Assembly (NCBI GenBank): GCA_963766005.1
Contig: CAVXYG010000006.1
Span: forward strand, 186,001-250,000
DNA length: 64,000 nt
Source: CAVXYG01 sp963766005
GTDB lineage: Bacteria; Actinomycetota; Actinomycetes; S36-B12; GCA-2699445
Direction of reading: 5' to 3'
The stretch's first letter is position 1. The number at the start of each line of letters is the position of its first letter. The position numbers and the translations under genes are program-made. The notes beneath the pieces are model-generated. The model was not told where the DNA came from and did not search any database. It worked only from the letters and a program-made list of their open reading frames with translations. Positions 26,188 through 38,838 of the stretch are shown here, one piece after another.

Positions 26188-26396
26188 GTTGAGGACCACG
26201 TCCCACAGCTTCGGTGCGACCACGAGGAAGCCGCGAGACCGGCGGCGGCCCCGAGGACATCGGTGAGGGAGAACAGCAGGATCAGCCTGGGGACGGTCGT
26301 GAGGAGGCCGGTGCCGGCCGACCCGGCGGCGTAGCCGGCGATGCGCCGGCGGCTGAGATCGGGGCGGTCCGCGGAGGCGGTGCCGGGTTGCGTCAT
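26188..26396 (-). pseudogene. GPH/MFS sugar transporter, N-terminal fragment
   Basis: Minus-strand frame from ATG 26396: LSRRRIAGYAAGSAGTGLLTTVP, followed by a first membrane helix (LILLFSLTDVLGAAAGLA) and, after a one-base shift near 26238, FLVVAPKLWDVVLN. This is the start of a glycoside-pentoside-hexuronide type cation symporter. It ends at about 26188, where the decarboxylase fragment begins, so some 90% of the protein is missing. Confidence 0.65.
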
Positions 26397-26628
26397 GGCG
26401 CTGCTCTCACCGCGGTCAGCGGGTCCTCGGGCAGGGAACCGCGGCTGCTGCCACGACGGAGGCTCGGTGTTCGGCGGCCTCCGGTCAACGCGCGGCCGCC
26501 AACTGCCGGGCCCCGGCGGGCGCCGGGCCTCGATCGCTGAGCCGGCCGCGCACCGGTGCCGACCCGTCCGCACGCCTGCGGATGGCTCCGTGCCAGGGCG
26601 TCGGATCCCTCCCGGCACTGGCCGGAGA

Positions 26629-29119
<2,491 letters not shown>

Positions 29120-29289
29120 GGTCGGCCTCCTCGAGACAGGGGCTCCCCGGGCGACTCCCGAGGGGCATCCCGTGGTCGCCAATGTAGTGAGGGACCAGCC
29201 ACTGCGCTACGTGGACAGCGCCGTCCTGTCCTGTCGGACGGCCGCACCTTGCTGTGCCATCCGCGATCGGAAGGGGCAGTGATGGCACG

Positions 29290-29830
29290 GGATCGAGCTG
29301 GCACGAGGCGACCTTGGCGGCGGTGGGGACGTGCGTCGCGGCACGCATCCCGCTCCTGCTGCGGGGCGAACCGGGGTCCGGCAAGACGGCCGCGGTGGAA
29401 TCGGCGGCCGGGTGCGGACGCACGGCCCCGCGGACCGGCGCCGCCCCGAGGCTCGCGGGGCTTGGCCGCGGCTGGCGCTGCTGGTCCGGGCCGTCGAGGC
29501 GCTCACGGGCAGCGTCATCCAGCCCGGCCATGCCGCGCGGCTGGCGGACCACTGGCGCGTCACCGCCGGCATCCGCGGCGCTGCTGCTGCAGCACTGGAT
29601 CGAGCACGGGCTACCAGCGACGGTCGAGGCCCTCACTGGTCCTGCGACGACAGGTCTCGGATACCCGCCCCGACCGCCCGCCTCGGCGCAGCACCGCCCG
29701 GTTGCGCTCGCTGTTGCCGCGGCACCTCGCCGGCGCCGACGACCTCGACCTCGCGCTCGTCGAGCACGGCTCGGTGGGGCCGGCGAACCAGGCGCTGTGT
29801 GGGCGCGATCACGGAGCGCGCTGAGCCCCG
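29290..29830 (+). pseudogene. AAA ATPase (MoxR-like) relic
   Basis: A plus-strand segment encodes WHEATLAAVGTCVAARIPLLLRGEPGSGKTAAVESAA, given here in parts: the helix before the P-loop and the Walker A GEPGSGKT at about 29370. The match is lost after 30 residues, and a possible C-terminal piece in another frame (HLAGADDLDLALVEHGSVG) appears at about 29715-29780. There is no Walker B. It looks like a decayed, internally deleted MoxR-type gene. Confidence 0.4.
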
Positions 29831-29883
29831 GATCCTACGTTGGCGGCAGCCCCGACGGTCGGGGTACGAAGGAGGATCCCCCG

Positions 29884-30339
29884 ATGGCGACGTCAACCAC
29901 GATGGACACCGCACCAGCGACAGCCGACGCCGGGCGCCGGGTGGCGGCAGGGGCCGCCGGCGGAGTGCTCGGCGGCCTGGTGTTCGGGGCGATGATGCAG
30001 GTGATGGACATGATCCCGATGGTCGCCATGCTGGTGGACAGCGAATCGCTGGCCGTGGGCTGGGCCGTGCATCTGGCCATCTCGCTGCTGCTCGGTGCCG
30101 GCTTCGGGCTCCTGGCGGGCAGGGGCTTGGACTCCTGGGGGACCGGACTGGCGCTGGGCGTCGGCTTCGGCGTCGTGTGGTGGGTGCTCGGGGCGCTCAT
30201 CGCGATGCCCGCCGGGCTCGGGATGCCGACGCTGCAGTTGACGACGATGGCCTGGCAATCGCTCATGGGACACGTGGTCTTCGGCGCCGTTCTCGGCGCG
30301 GTCTGCGTGGGCATGCTGCGGACCCGGAACCGAGGATAG
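29884..30339 (+). CDS. Four-helix membrane protein, first gene of the CxxC operon
   Basis: A 151-residue protein with a polar N-terminus and four membrane helices (GGVLGGLVFGAMMQVM, AVHLAISLLLGAGFGLLAG, GLALGVGFGVVWWVLGALIAM, GHVVFGAVLGAVCVGML), rich in Gly and Met. AAGGAGG stands 8 nt before the ATG at 29884. It is followed after 6 nt by a thioredoxin-like gene and is divergent from the frameshifted persulfide-handling fusion gene. I do not recognise the family; the layout recalls small histidine- and metal-poor membrane proteins found near redox genes, but no function can be assigned. Confidence 0.75.
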   Translation: MATSTTMDTAPATADAGRRVAAGAAGGVLGGLVFGAMMQVMDMIPMVAMLVDSESLAVGWAVHLAISLLLGAGFGLLAGRGLDSWGTGLALGVGFGVVWWVLGALIAMPAGLGMPTLQLTTMAWQSLMGHVVFGAVLGAVCVGMLRTRNRG

Positions 30340-30345
30340 GTCGCG

Positions 30346-30594
30346 ATGCTCACCGTGACCGTGCTGGTGTCGGCCTCCTGCCCCACGTGCGGGCAGGCGC
30401 TGCAACTGGCGCGGCAGCTCGCCGCGGAACGACCCGACGTGCGGGTCCGGGTCGAGGATGTCGACGCGCCGCACTGGCAGGCCCCGGCATCGTTCGCCGG
30501 CACGCCGATGTTCCTGCGCGGCGATACCGTCGTGTCCTACGGCAACCCGACGCTGGCGGAGCTGCACCGGGCGCTGCCGAGAGAGGCGGCGTGA
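30346..30594 (+). CDS. Thioredoxin/glutaredoxin-like protein with CPTC
   Basis: An 82-residue thioredoxin-fold protein. The active site is SCPTCGQA with C12 and C15, its only cysteines; a cis-proline region appears as GTPMFLRGD and a final helix as LAELHRALP. It probably carries out dithiol-disulfide exchange in the cytoplasm. The size matches minimal glutaredoxin-like proteins. It starts 6 nt after the membrane gene and its TGA overlaps the next ATG by one base, so it is translated as part of the same operon. Confidence 0.8.
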   Translation: MLTVTVLVSASCPTCGQALQLARQLAAERPDVRVRVEDVDAPHWQAPASFAGTPMFLRGDTVVSYGNPTLAELHRALPREAA

Positions 30595-31310
30595 TGGCGC
30601 TCGGAGATCGGGAGTGGGTCCTGCGGGAGTTCGACCTGTTCCGCGACCTCTCGGATGAGGAGGTGGGCCGCATCGGCCGGGCCGCGCCGATGCGGGAGCT
30701 GCCCGCGGGCCAGCTGCTCTACTCGCCGGACCGCCCCGCGGAGGTGCTGTTCATCCTCAAGCGCGGCCGGATTCGGCTGTACCAGATCGGCATCGACGGT
30801 CGGACGATGACGACCTCGATGGTCTCGCCGGGTCAGGTCTTCGGCGAGATGGCCGTGCTCGGCCAGCACCTCGATCAGACGTTTGCCGAGACGCAGGAAC
30901 GGTGCGTCGTCTGCCTCATGAGCCGCGCCGACGTGGAGCGCCTGCTGCTGTCGGATCCACGGATCGCCACCCGCGTCGCGGAATTCCTCGGCTCGCGGGT
31001 GGCCGACCTGGAGCGCAGACTGGGGGAGAGCGTCCTGAAGACGGTGCCGGAGCGGATCGCCGTGACGTTGGCCCGGATGGCCGGACCCGATGCGACGACC
31101 ATCCGCATCACCCACGAACAGCTCGCCGACCTCATCGGCACCAGCCGGGAGACCACGACGAAGGTGCTGGGCGACCTCGCCGAGCGCGGACTGGTGTCGT
31201 TGCGGCGCGGCCGGATCGTGGTGCGCAGCGCATCCGAGCTGCGCAACCTCGCCGACAGCGGAGAGCTCTCGGTGACCACCGGAGGACGCGCGACAAGGAG
31301 TCAACGATGA
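30594..31310 (+). CDS. Crp/Fnr family regulator with one CxxC pair
   Basis: A 238-residue Crp/Fnr regulator: a cyclic-nucleotide-binding-type beta roll (about 12-125), the dimer helix (ADLERRLGESVLKTVPERIA), and a winged helix with ITHEQLADLIGTSRETTTKVL. The ligand pocket has FGEMAVLG but lacks the Arg-Ser pair of CRP, so cAMP binding is doubtful. Its only cysteines are C104 and C107 (CVVC), at the end of the beta roll, where they could sense thiol state. Four-Cys iron-sulfur binding as in FNR is excluded by the count. It sits between two CxxC proteins and may control this operon. Confidence 0.85.
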   Translation: MALGDREWVLREFDLFRDLSDEEVGRIGRAAPMRELPAGQLLYSPDRPAEVLFILKRGRIRLYQIGIDGRTMTTSMVSPGQVFGEMAVLGQHLDQTFAETQERCVVCLMSRADVERLLLSDPRIATRVAEFLGSRVADLERRLGESVLKTVPERIAVTLARMAGPDATTIRITHEQLADLIGTSRETTTKVLGDLAERGLVSLRRGRIVVRSASELRNLADSGELSVTTGGRATRSQR

Positions 31311-31738
31311 GCTTCCAACCCACCAGCGGAAAGGCGCCCATCACCGAGCTGATCGGCGTCTACCACGCCGACGGCGGTCCGATCGGCGAGGCGAAGTACG
31401 TGATCGGCAAGCTCCTCGGCACCGCTCATTGCGCACTGTGCGACATCACCCACTCGCCGCTGCGCCGCAAGCCCGAGTGGGACCGCATGGTGCACCGGCT
31501 CGGGGTGCCGGTCGCCCTGCTGCACCTCAACGAGATGCCGCGCGACGTCGCCGCCGTAGTCGCCGAGCACGGCTCGCCGATCGTGCTGGCCCGGACCGCC
31601 GCCGGGCAGCTCGGCGTCCTGGTGCCCACGGTCCGGCTCGATGCCCTGAACGGTTCGGTGGACGCCTTCGAAACAGCAGTCCGCGACGCTGTGGAGGTCC
31701 AGGACGGCACTCTTGCCGGGCCGGCCGCTGCTGGCTGA
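31307..31738 (+). CDS. Unknown protein with single CxxC
   Basis: A 143-residue soluble protein. The ATG overlaps the regulator's stop (ATGA) and AAGGAG lies 7 nt upstream, so it is co-translated. The N-terminal part contains LIGVYHADGG and a conserved-looking HCALCDITHSP with C42 and C45, its only cysteines, flanked by His; a beta-alpha-beta pattern follows (VALLHLNEMP, PIVLARTA, LGVLVPTVRL). The His-rich CxxC could hold a metal or form a disulfide. I do not know the family. Being last in this operon, it is a candidate partner of the thioredoxin-like protein. Confidence 0.75.
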   Translation: MSFQPTSGKAPITELIGVYHADGGPIGEAKYVIGKLLGTAHCALCDITHSPLRRKPEWDRMVHRLGVPVALLHLNEMPRDVAAVVAEHGSPIVLARTAAGQLGVLVPTVRLDALNGSVDAFETAVRDAVEVQDGTLAGPAAAG

Positions 31739-31931
31739 ACGGGCCCGGGCGGGGTTGCCAGGAAGTCCGCCAACACGGACGCGCTGCAGTGCGTCTCGCG
31801 CAACTCCGTCACGGCTGGGCAGCGACCCGCGCCCGTCGCACCGCCGACCGCGACGCCGCACGACTGCGGGATCGGTGCGCGGCGCACCGTCCTCGACCGC
31901 CGCGGTCGACGAGGGCGGTGCCCTCCGCCTC

Positions 31932-32690
31932 CTAGCCCGCCTTGGTCGCGGTGCAGCGCATCAGAGGAACCGGCAGCTCGAACGGCAGCGACCGGCCCTG
32001 CAGCAGGCGGACCGCCCAGCGGCGCTGCCGGTCGGAGCGGTGCGGCGTGTACAGCGAGGCCACGGCGAGGTCGGCGTGGGCCGGCTTCCGCACCGGAAAC
32101 GGGAACCGGACTCGTTCATAGGAGCGCGGCTGCAGACCGGCGTCCAGCAGCATCCGTGCCAACGGGCCCGGACGTACCAGTTGCGGCATGCTGCCGGGGC
32201 CGAGCAAGGGTGCGGCCAACAGGAGTGCGGGCGCGACGTCCCGGGCCAGGATCGGACCGGTCGCCGGGACCATCGCGGCGAAGGTCCCGCCCGGCCGCAG
32301 GACCCGGCCCACCTCGGCCAGCGTGCCGCGCTCCGGCACGAGCATCAGCGCCATCGACATCACGACGATGTCGACGCTGGCGTCGGGCAGCGGCACTTGC
32401 GCAACGTCTCCGAGCAGCACCGGTCCCCGCCCCACGGCGACCGCGCTGCGCAGCTCCGCAGCCGAGGAGTCCACCCCGAGGTAGCAGCTCGCCTCCAGGT
32501 ACGGCTGGATGGCCGCCGAGCCACAGGCGAGATCCAGCACACGTCCTGCCGGCCGAGGGACCGCGGCGGCGAGCCACTCGTACGCAGAGCCGTGCACGGG
32601 GTGCCGGGCATGGGCCAGAGCGCGCTCGGTGATGCCCGGCTGAGCCCGGTGGTAGTCGGCGATGTAGCGGGTCCAGCGCTTCGTCAGCAC
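31932..32690 (-). CDS. SAM-dependent methyltransferase
   Basis: A 252-residue class I methyltransferase. Motif I is VLDLACGS (51-58), the acidic end of strand 2 is YLGVDSS, motif III reads GDVAQVPLPDASVD and the post-motif region VLRPGGTFAA. The family (Methyltransf_11 type) acts on small molecules; the substrate is unknown. It begins at GTG 32690, 19 nt after the DUF427 stop, and no better start is seen. The two genes probably form a minus-strand operon. Confidence 0.85.
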   Translation of the reverse strand: MLTKRWTRYIADYHRAQPGITERALAHARHPVHGSAYEWLAAAVPRPAGRVLDLACGSAAIQPYLEASCYLGVDSSAAELRSAVAVGRGPVLLGDVAQVPLPDASVDIVVMSMALMLVPERGTLAEVGRVLRPGGTFAAMVPATGPILARDVAPALLLAAPLLGPGSMPQLVRPGPLARMLLDAGLQPRSYERVRFPFPVRKPAHADLAVASLYTPHRSDRQRRWAVRLLQGRSLPFELPVPLMRCTATKAG

Positions 32691-32709
32691 GGGGACCGGC
32701 CGATCGGCG

Positions 32710-33015
32710 TCACGCCCGAGCCTCCGCGGGGCGGGATTCCTCGATCACCACGCCCTGCCAGAACGCGACGTGGTCCCGGATCTGCGCAGCCTGCGCAGAC
32801 GGGTCGCGGTAGGTGAACGCCCCGCCGCGGTTGGTCTTGCCCCCCACGCTGATGTCGTAGTAGGACGCAGTGCCCTTCCAGTGGCAGCGGGTCTGCCGGG
32901 TGCTGTCGAGGAGGACATCCCGCCGAACGGAGTCGGGCGGGAAGTAGTGGTTGCCCTCCACCACCACGGTGTGCTCGGACTCTGCCAGGACGGTTCCGTT
33001 CCAGATCGCGCGCAT
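32710..33015 (-). CDS. DUF427 protein
   Basis: A 101-residue DUF427 protein of normal length. The family pattern is visible: RAIWNGTVLAES at the start, NHYFPPDSV, the CHWKGTASYYDI core with its HWKG, and GKTNRGGAFTYRDP. Function is unknown; members are small cytoplasmic beta-rich proteins common in actinobacteria. GGGAGG stands 5 nt before the ATG at 33015. It heads the short operon with the methyltransferase gene. Confidence 0.92.
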   Translation of the reverse strand: MRAIWNGTVLAESEHTVVVEGNHYFPPDSVRRDVLLDSTRQTRCHWKGTASYYDISVGGKTNRGGAFTYRDPSAQAAQIRDHVAFWQGVVIEESRPAEARA

Positions 33016-33436
33016 TCCGGCCTCCCTCAGTCTTCCTAGTAGGCCAAGAATGGATCGCGGCCGCATCTGGGATCGGTGGGTCCGCCCACGGTCGCACGGA
33101 TCGGGTCGGAGCGGAGGATCGGCAGTGCGCACCGCTCGGCGGCCCGGACGGGGAGGGCGCTGCCGCCGCGTCGCGATGCGGCCCGGTGCCAGCAGCGCTG
33201 CATCGCGACGCCGATCGGTACCCTCGTCGTCAGCCCGCCATGGACGGCGCCCCCAGCCTGGCGCCGCCGCTCGGCGCCAGCCACGGCCGTCGGGGGGATG
33301 CAGTCGCGGTGCTGCGGCGCCGCGGATCATCGCTGCGCTGCGCTGCTGCCTCCGGAGTCTCTGCCGCGTCATCGTGCCGGCCAACGAGGCCGCCTCAGCG
33401 CGCATCGGCGTCCACTTCCGGCAGACCGTGGTGGAC
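33016..33436. other. Gap between divergent genes
   Basis: No supported gene or repeat. It separates DUF427 and the CYTH gene and must hold both promoters; none was recognised with confidence. Confidence 0.4.
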
Positions 33437-33916
33437 ATGGCGATGGAGATCGAACGCAAGTTCCTCGTGGTCGGCCAGGACTGGCGCGCGGACGTGGCCA
33501 CGTCGACCCCGATCATGCAGGGCTACCTCGCCTCGACCGGCCGGGTCACGGTGCGGGTGCGGGTACGGGGCGAGGTCGGCTACCTGACGGTCAAAGGGGC
33601 GACGACCGGGGTGTCGCGCAGCGAATTCGAATTCGAGATCCCCGTCGAGGACGCCCGCACGATGCTGTCCACCCTCGCCGACGGCCCGGTCATCGAGAAG
33701 GTGCGCCACCTCATCCCGGTCGCCGGCCACACTTGGGAGCTCGACGTGTTCGGCGGCGACAACGACGGGCTGGTCATGGCCGAGCTCGAGCTCTCGGACC
33801 CTGAGGAGGAGTTCGCGGTGCCCGCCTGGGCCGGCGAGGAGGTCTCCGACGATCCCCGGTACTTCAACGTGAACCTGGCCGCGCAGCCGTGGCGGACCTG
33901 GGCCGAGAACGTCTAG
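33437..33916 (+). CDS. CYTH domain protein
   Basis: A 159-residue CYTH protein, the normal single-domain length. It begins with the signature MAMEIERKF (E4, E6, K8), and alternating charged strands follow (TVRVRVRG, YLTVKGA, EFEFEIP, KVRHLIP, WELDVFGG, MAELELSD) that line the phosphate tunnel. Family members are tripolyphosphatases, thiamine triphosphatases or adenylate cyclases; plain bacterial forms usually hydrolyse tripolyphosphate. The start could also be the ATG two codons on (33443), the more usual MEIERK start. Neither has a clear ribosome binding site. Confidence 0.92.
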   Translation: MAMEIERKFLVVGQDWRADVATSTPIMQGYLASTGRVTVRVRVRGEVGYLTVKGATTGVSRSEFEFEIPVEDARTMLSTLADGPVIEKVRHLIPVAGHTWELDVFGGDNDGLVMAELELSDPEEEFAVPAWAGEEVSDDPRYFNVNLAAQPWRTWAENV

Positions 33917-33965
33917 GACGCGATCGGAGGCAACGGCGGATCGCTGCGGGCTGGGGGAGGCGTCG

Positions 33966-34712
33966 GTGGTGGTCGGGGAGAGGGGTACCTCGGTGCTGCG
34001 GATCGCGCCGGACCTGCGCTTCCTGCTCCCACCGCGCCGCCGGTCGGCTGCAGTGCTCGAGGTTGCGCTGGACGGGACCTCGACCCTGGTGCATCTCGTG
34101 GAGTCCGTCGGCATCCCGCGCACTGAATTCGCGACGCCGCTGATCGACGGGCGGCCGGCCGCCATGGAGATCGCTCCGCCGGCAGGGTGCGTCGTCGACG
34201 TCCTGCCGGTGCAACGGCCGCAGCCGGGGTGGCAGTCCGGGTTCCTCCTCGATGTCGGCCTGGGCAGCCTGGCGCGCCGGCTGCGTCTGCTCGGCCTGGA
34301 CGCGACGTACGACAGCGACAAGGGCGACGACGAACTGCTCGTGGCCGCGATCCGGACCGGTCGAATCCTGCTGACCCAGGACCGCGGCCTGCTGCGTCGG
34401 CGGGCGCTGCCGCGCGGTGCGCTGGTCCGCGGTCAGGGTGCCGACGACCAGTTGGCCGACGTGCTGCGCCGGTTCGCCCCGCTGCTGTCCCCGTGGACGC
34501 GGTGCCCGGCCTGCAACGCACCGGTGAGCTCCGTCGATGCGCGCGACGTCGCCCACCTGGTGCACGCCGGGACGCGTGAGACAGTCGCGGAGTTCGGGCG
34601 ATGCGAGGGCTGCGGGAAGGTCTACTGGCGCGGCGCGCACGCGCTCGCGCTGTCGGCTCGGATCGAGCGTGCCCGCGAGGTGGTGCGGGGCGTGCATCGG
34701 TCCGCATCGTGA
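33966..34712 (+). CDS. Mut7-C RNase domain protein
   Basis: A 248-residue protein: an N-terminal ubiquitin-like Mut7-C module (about 8-80) and a Mut7-C PIN-type nuclease domain. Acidic residues that fit the PIN site are D96 (LLDVGLG), D121 (GDDELL) and D139 (LTQDRG). A zinc ribbon with CPAC (180-183) and CEGC (213-216) closes the protein. Such proteins are presumed RNases; the substrate is unknown. Two GTG starts (33966, 33969) follow GGGGGAGG. About 50 nt after the CYTH gene, on the same strand; it converges with the metallophosphatase gene. Confidence 0.88.
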   Translation: MVVGERGTSVLRIAPDLRFLLPPRRRSAAVLEVALDGTSTLVHLVESVGIPRTEFATPLIDGRPAAMEIAPPAGCVVDVLPVQRPQPGWQSGFLLDVGLGSLARRLRLLGLDATYDSDKGDDELLVAAIRTGRILLTQDRGLLRRRALPRGALVRGQGADDQLADVLRRFAPLLSPWTRCPACNAPVSSVDARDVAHLVHAGTRETVAEFGRCEGCGKVYWRGAHALALSARIERAREVVRGVHRSAS

Positions 34713-34730
34713 GCGGGACGGCCCACGGCG

Positions 34731-36898
<2,168 letters not shown>

Positions 36899-37302
36899 CG
36901 CAGCGCAGAGCGGCTCCGCCGCGACGGAGCGCGAGTATGGAGTCAGGGCTGTGAGGGCCAGCGCGAGTGCTGCGACCAGGGTGACGACGCCGGCGGACTG
37001 GTGGGTGTGGGAGCGTTCGCGAGCGATGATGGCCTCCGCGGGTTGGTCGTCCGCTCAAGATCGGCTGTCGCTGCAAAGAGTAGCGGCGCGAAATTCGAGT
37101 TTGCATTCCGGTTTGCGACGAATGTCGCGGGGCAATACCACCGCAGGAAATCGTGCCGATATCCGCTGAATGGGGGAAAACTCGTCGTCGGAGGCCTGCA
37201 CAGGCGGGCATGCGCATCGTGCCGCGTCGTTGTGTCGGCGCTGCGGGAGGCTGCGTCGTGCAGCCATACTGTGGCGATGCGATCTGGGTGCGGACCGGGG
37301 TG

Positions 37303-37983
37303 ATGGCGGGGGAGTCGAGCCGTCCGCGGCTGTCCGAGGCACCCGTGCTGGAGGGGTTGCTGGACGCCGTTCCCGGCGACCTCGAGGCTGCGGGCGCCTC
37401 CGACGCGCTCCGGGTGGCCGGCGACGTCGCCCGGGGCCGGGATCTGCGCGGCGCCCGCTTCCTGGAGGTGTTGTGGGACGCCGCAGAACTCGAGGGTGCG
37501 GACTTCGCGGGGGCGCGCTTCGTCGAGAACCGGTTTCAGGACCTGTCGTGTACGTCCTTTCCGGCGACGTCGTCGCAATGGCGCGACGTGGAGGTGATCG
37601 GATCCCGCTTCGGGGCGGTGGCTCTGGATCGAGCCGACCTGCAGTCGGTGCGGTGGGCCAACGCGAAGATCGGCTACCTGAACCTGCGCTACGCCGCGGG
37701 CCGGGACATGGTGTTCACCGACTGCCAGATCGAGGAGTGCGACCTGGCATTCGCCGGGCTGCGCCGAGTGCAGCTGCAGCGCTGCCGGATCGGGCGTCTG
37801 ACGCTGTCTTCGGCCGTACTGGAGGACGTGGACCTGCGCGGAGCCGACATCGAGCGCATCGCCGGAATCGAGGGGTTGGCGGGTTCGATCGTCACCGAGG
37901 TGCAGTTATGGGACCTAGCGCCGGCGCTGGCTGAGCATCTGGGCATCACCGTGGAGCCGGCACCGCCGGAGGGCGGGGCGTGA
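37303..37983 (+). CDS. Pentapeptide repeat protein
   Basis: A 226-residue protein with a pentapeptide-repeat helix from about residue 45 to 195: units such as RDLRGARFLE, AELEGADFAGARF, ALDRADLQS, CDLAFAGL and DVDLRGADIE follow the A(D/N)LXX pattern loosely. The fold is a right-handed beta helix; in some proteins it mimics DNA and protects gyrase, but most have no known role. The ATG at 37303 is used; in-frame GTGs at 37288 and 37300 are possible. A TACTGT at 37267-37272 is a candidate -10. It is divergent from the metallophosphatase gene and converges with the next. Confidence 0.85.
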   Translation: MAGESSRPRLSEAPVLEGLLDAVPGDLEAAGASDALRVAGDVARGRDLRGARFLEVLWDAAELEGADFAGARFVENRFQDLSCTSFPATSSQWRDVEVIGSRFGAVALDRADLQSVRWANAKIGYLNLRYAAGRDMVFTDCQIEECDLAFAGLRRVQLQRCRIGRLTLSSAVLEDVDLRGADIERIAGIEGLAGSIVTEVQLWDLAPALAEHLGITVEPAPPEGGA

Positions 37984-37998
37984 CCGGTGGCGGGCAGC

Positions 37999-38640
37999 TC
38001 AGCTCGGGACCGCCGTCGCGCCGTGGAGCTCCAACCGGGGCGCGGGCGTGAGGTCGCCGATCCGGGCAAGATAGAGCCCGCGGCCGATGTCGCTGAGCAG
38101 GGCATCGTGGATCGGGAACCAGTAGCTCGGCGCGATGGCGCGGGTGAACGCCACCGTCTCCGAGAGTTTGGCCCAGGGACCGTTCACAGGGACGGCGAGC
38201 ACGTCCACCCGCTCCGGCACGGCGCTGTAGTCGTCGCCTGGATGGAAGAACGCGGGTTGGCCCTCGCTCCGGAGCACCATGCCCACGTTGCCGACCGACG
38301 GCAGGTCCGGATGGATGCAGGCGTGCTCCCCGCCGACACCGGCGACGTGCACGTCGCCGATCGTGGCGGTATCGCCGGGCCGGAAGGCCTGGGCCCTGGC
38401 GCCGTCGCGCACCAGCTCCATCGCACCGGGCTCGACCAGCAGCCGCGCGTCCGGGTTGGCCTGCATCAGCGGGGTCAGGTGCGCCGGGTCGATGTGGTCG
38501 GGGTGCTGATGGGTGATCAGGACCCCGTCGAGGTCGGTGAGCCCGTGCCAGGCATCGCTGAACCCGCCCGGATCGATGAGTATGCGAGCCCCTGGTGTCT
38601 GGACGAGAACGGCGGCATGGCCGAGGTGCGTGATCTCCAC
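37999..38640 (-). CDS. Metallo-beta-lactamase fold hydrolase (UlaG-like)
   Basis: A 213-residue metal-dependent hydrolase of the UPF0173/UlaG type, slightly shorter than the usual 225-235. The metal motif is THQHPDHID with H44, H46, D48, H49; further ligands appear as GGEHACIH and HPGDD. The N-terminus MEITHLGHAAVLVQ is typical of the family. Substrate unknown. The GTG at 38640 is supported by CACAGT ending 6 nt upstream. It converges with the pentapeptide gene, with 15 nt between stops. Confidence 0.88.
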   Translation of the reverse strand: MEITHLGHAAVLVQTPGARILIDPGGFSDAWHGLTDLDGVLITHQHPDHIDPAHLTPLMQANPDARLLVEPGAMELVRDGARAQAFRPGDTATIGDVHVAGVGGEHACIHPDLPSVGNVGMVLRSEGQPAFFHPGDDYSAVPERVDVLAVPVNGPWAKLSETVAFTRAIAPSYWFPIHDALLSDIGRGLYLARIGDLTPAPRLELHGATAVPS

Positions 38641-38646
38641 GGGTCC

Positions 38647-38652
38647 ACTGTG
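38647..38652 (-). promoter_or_regulatory. -10-like CACAGT before the metallo-hydrolase
   Basis: On the minus strand CACAGT is followed by 6 nt and the GTG at 38640, a NANNNT leaderless layout. Confidence 0.3.
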
Positions 38653-38826
38653 CCAGCGGACGGCCCGGCCCAGGCCCGCGCCCGGCCGCGTTTCGCTGTC
38701 GGCCGGGTGCGCCGGTGCGCCGCATCCGCATCCGGCCCGGGCCGTGGAGCTGGGCTTCCCGGTCCCGATGCTCAGACGCACGCCGCGACGGGACGACCGG
38801 CACGATCGGGGGCCGTGGGTGCGCGC

Positions 38827-38832
38827 GATGAT
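38827..38832 (+). promoter_or_regulatory. -10-like GATGAT before the acyltransferase
   Basis: GATGAT, 6 nt, then the GTG at 38839; it decides the start, for which no Shine-Dalgarno is visible. Confidence 0.3.
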
Positions 38833-38838
38833 GGCGGT

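Noticed and set aside
25405..26223. HrpA starting at 26223 with 270 extra residues
   Set aside because: Only the first 14 residues of that extension are protein-like, and they belong to the transporter fragment. Helicase similarity starts at 25404.
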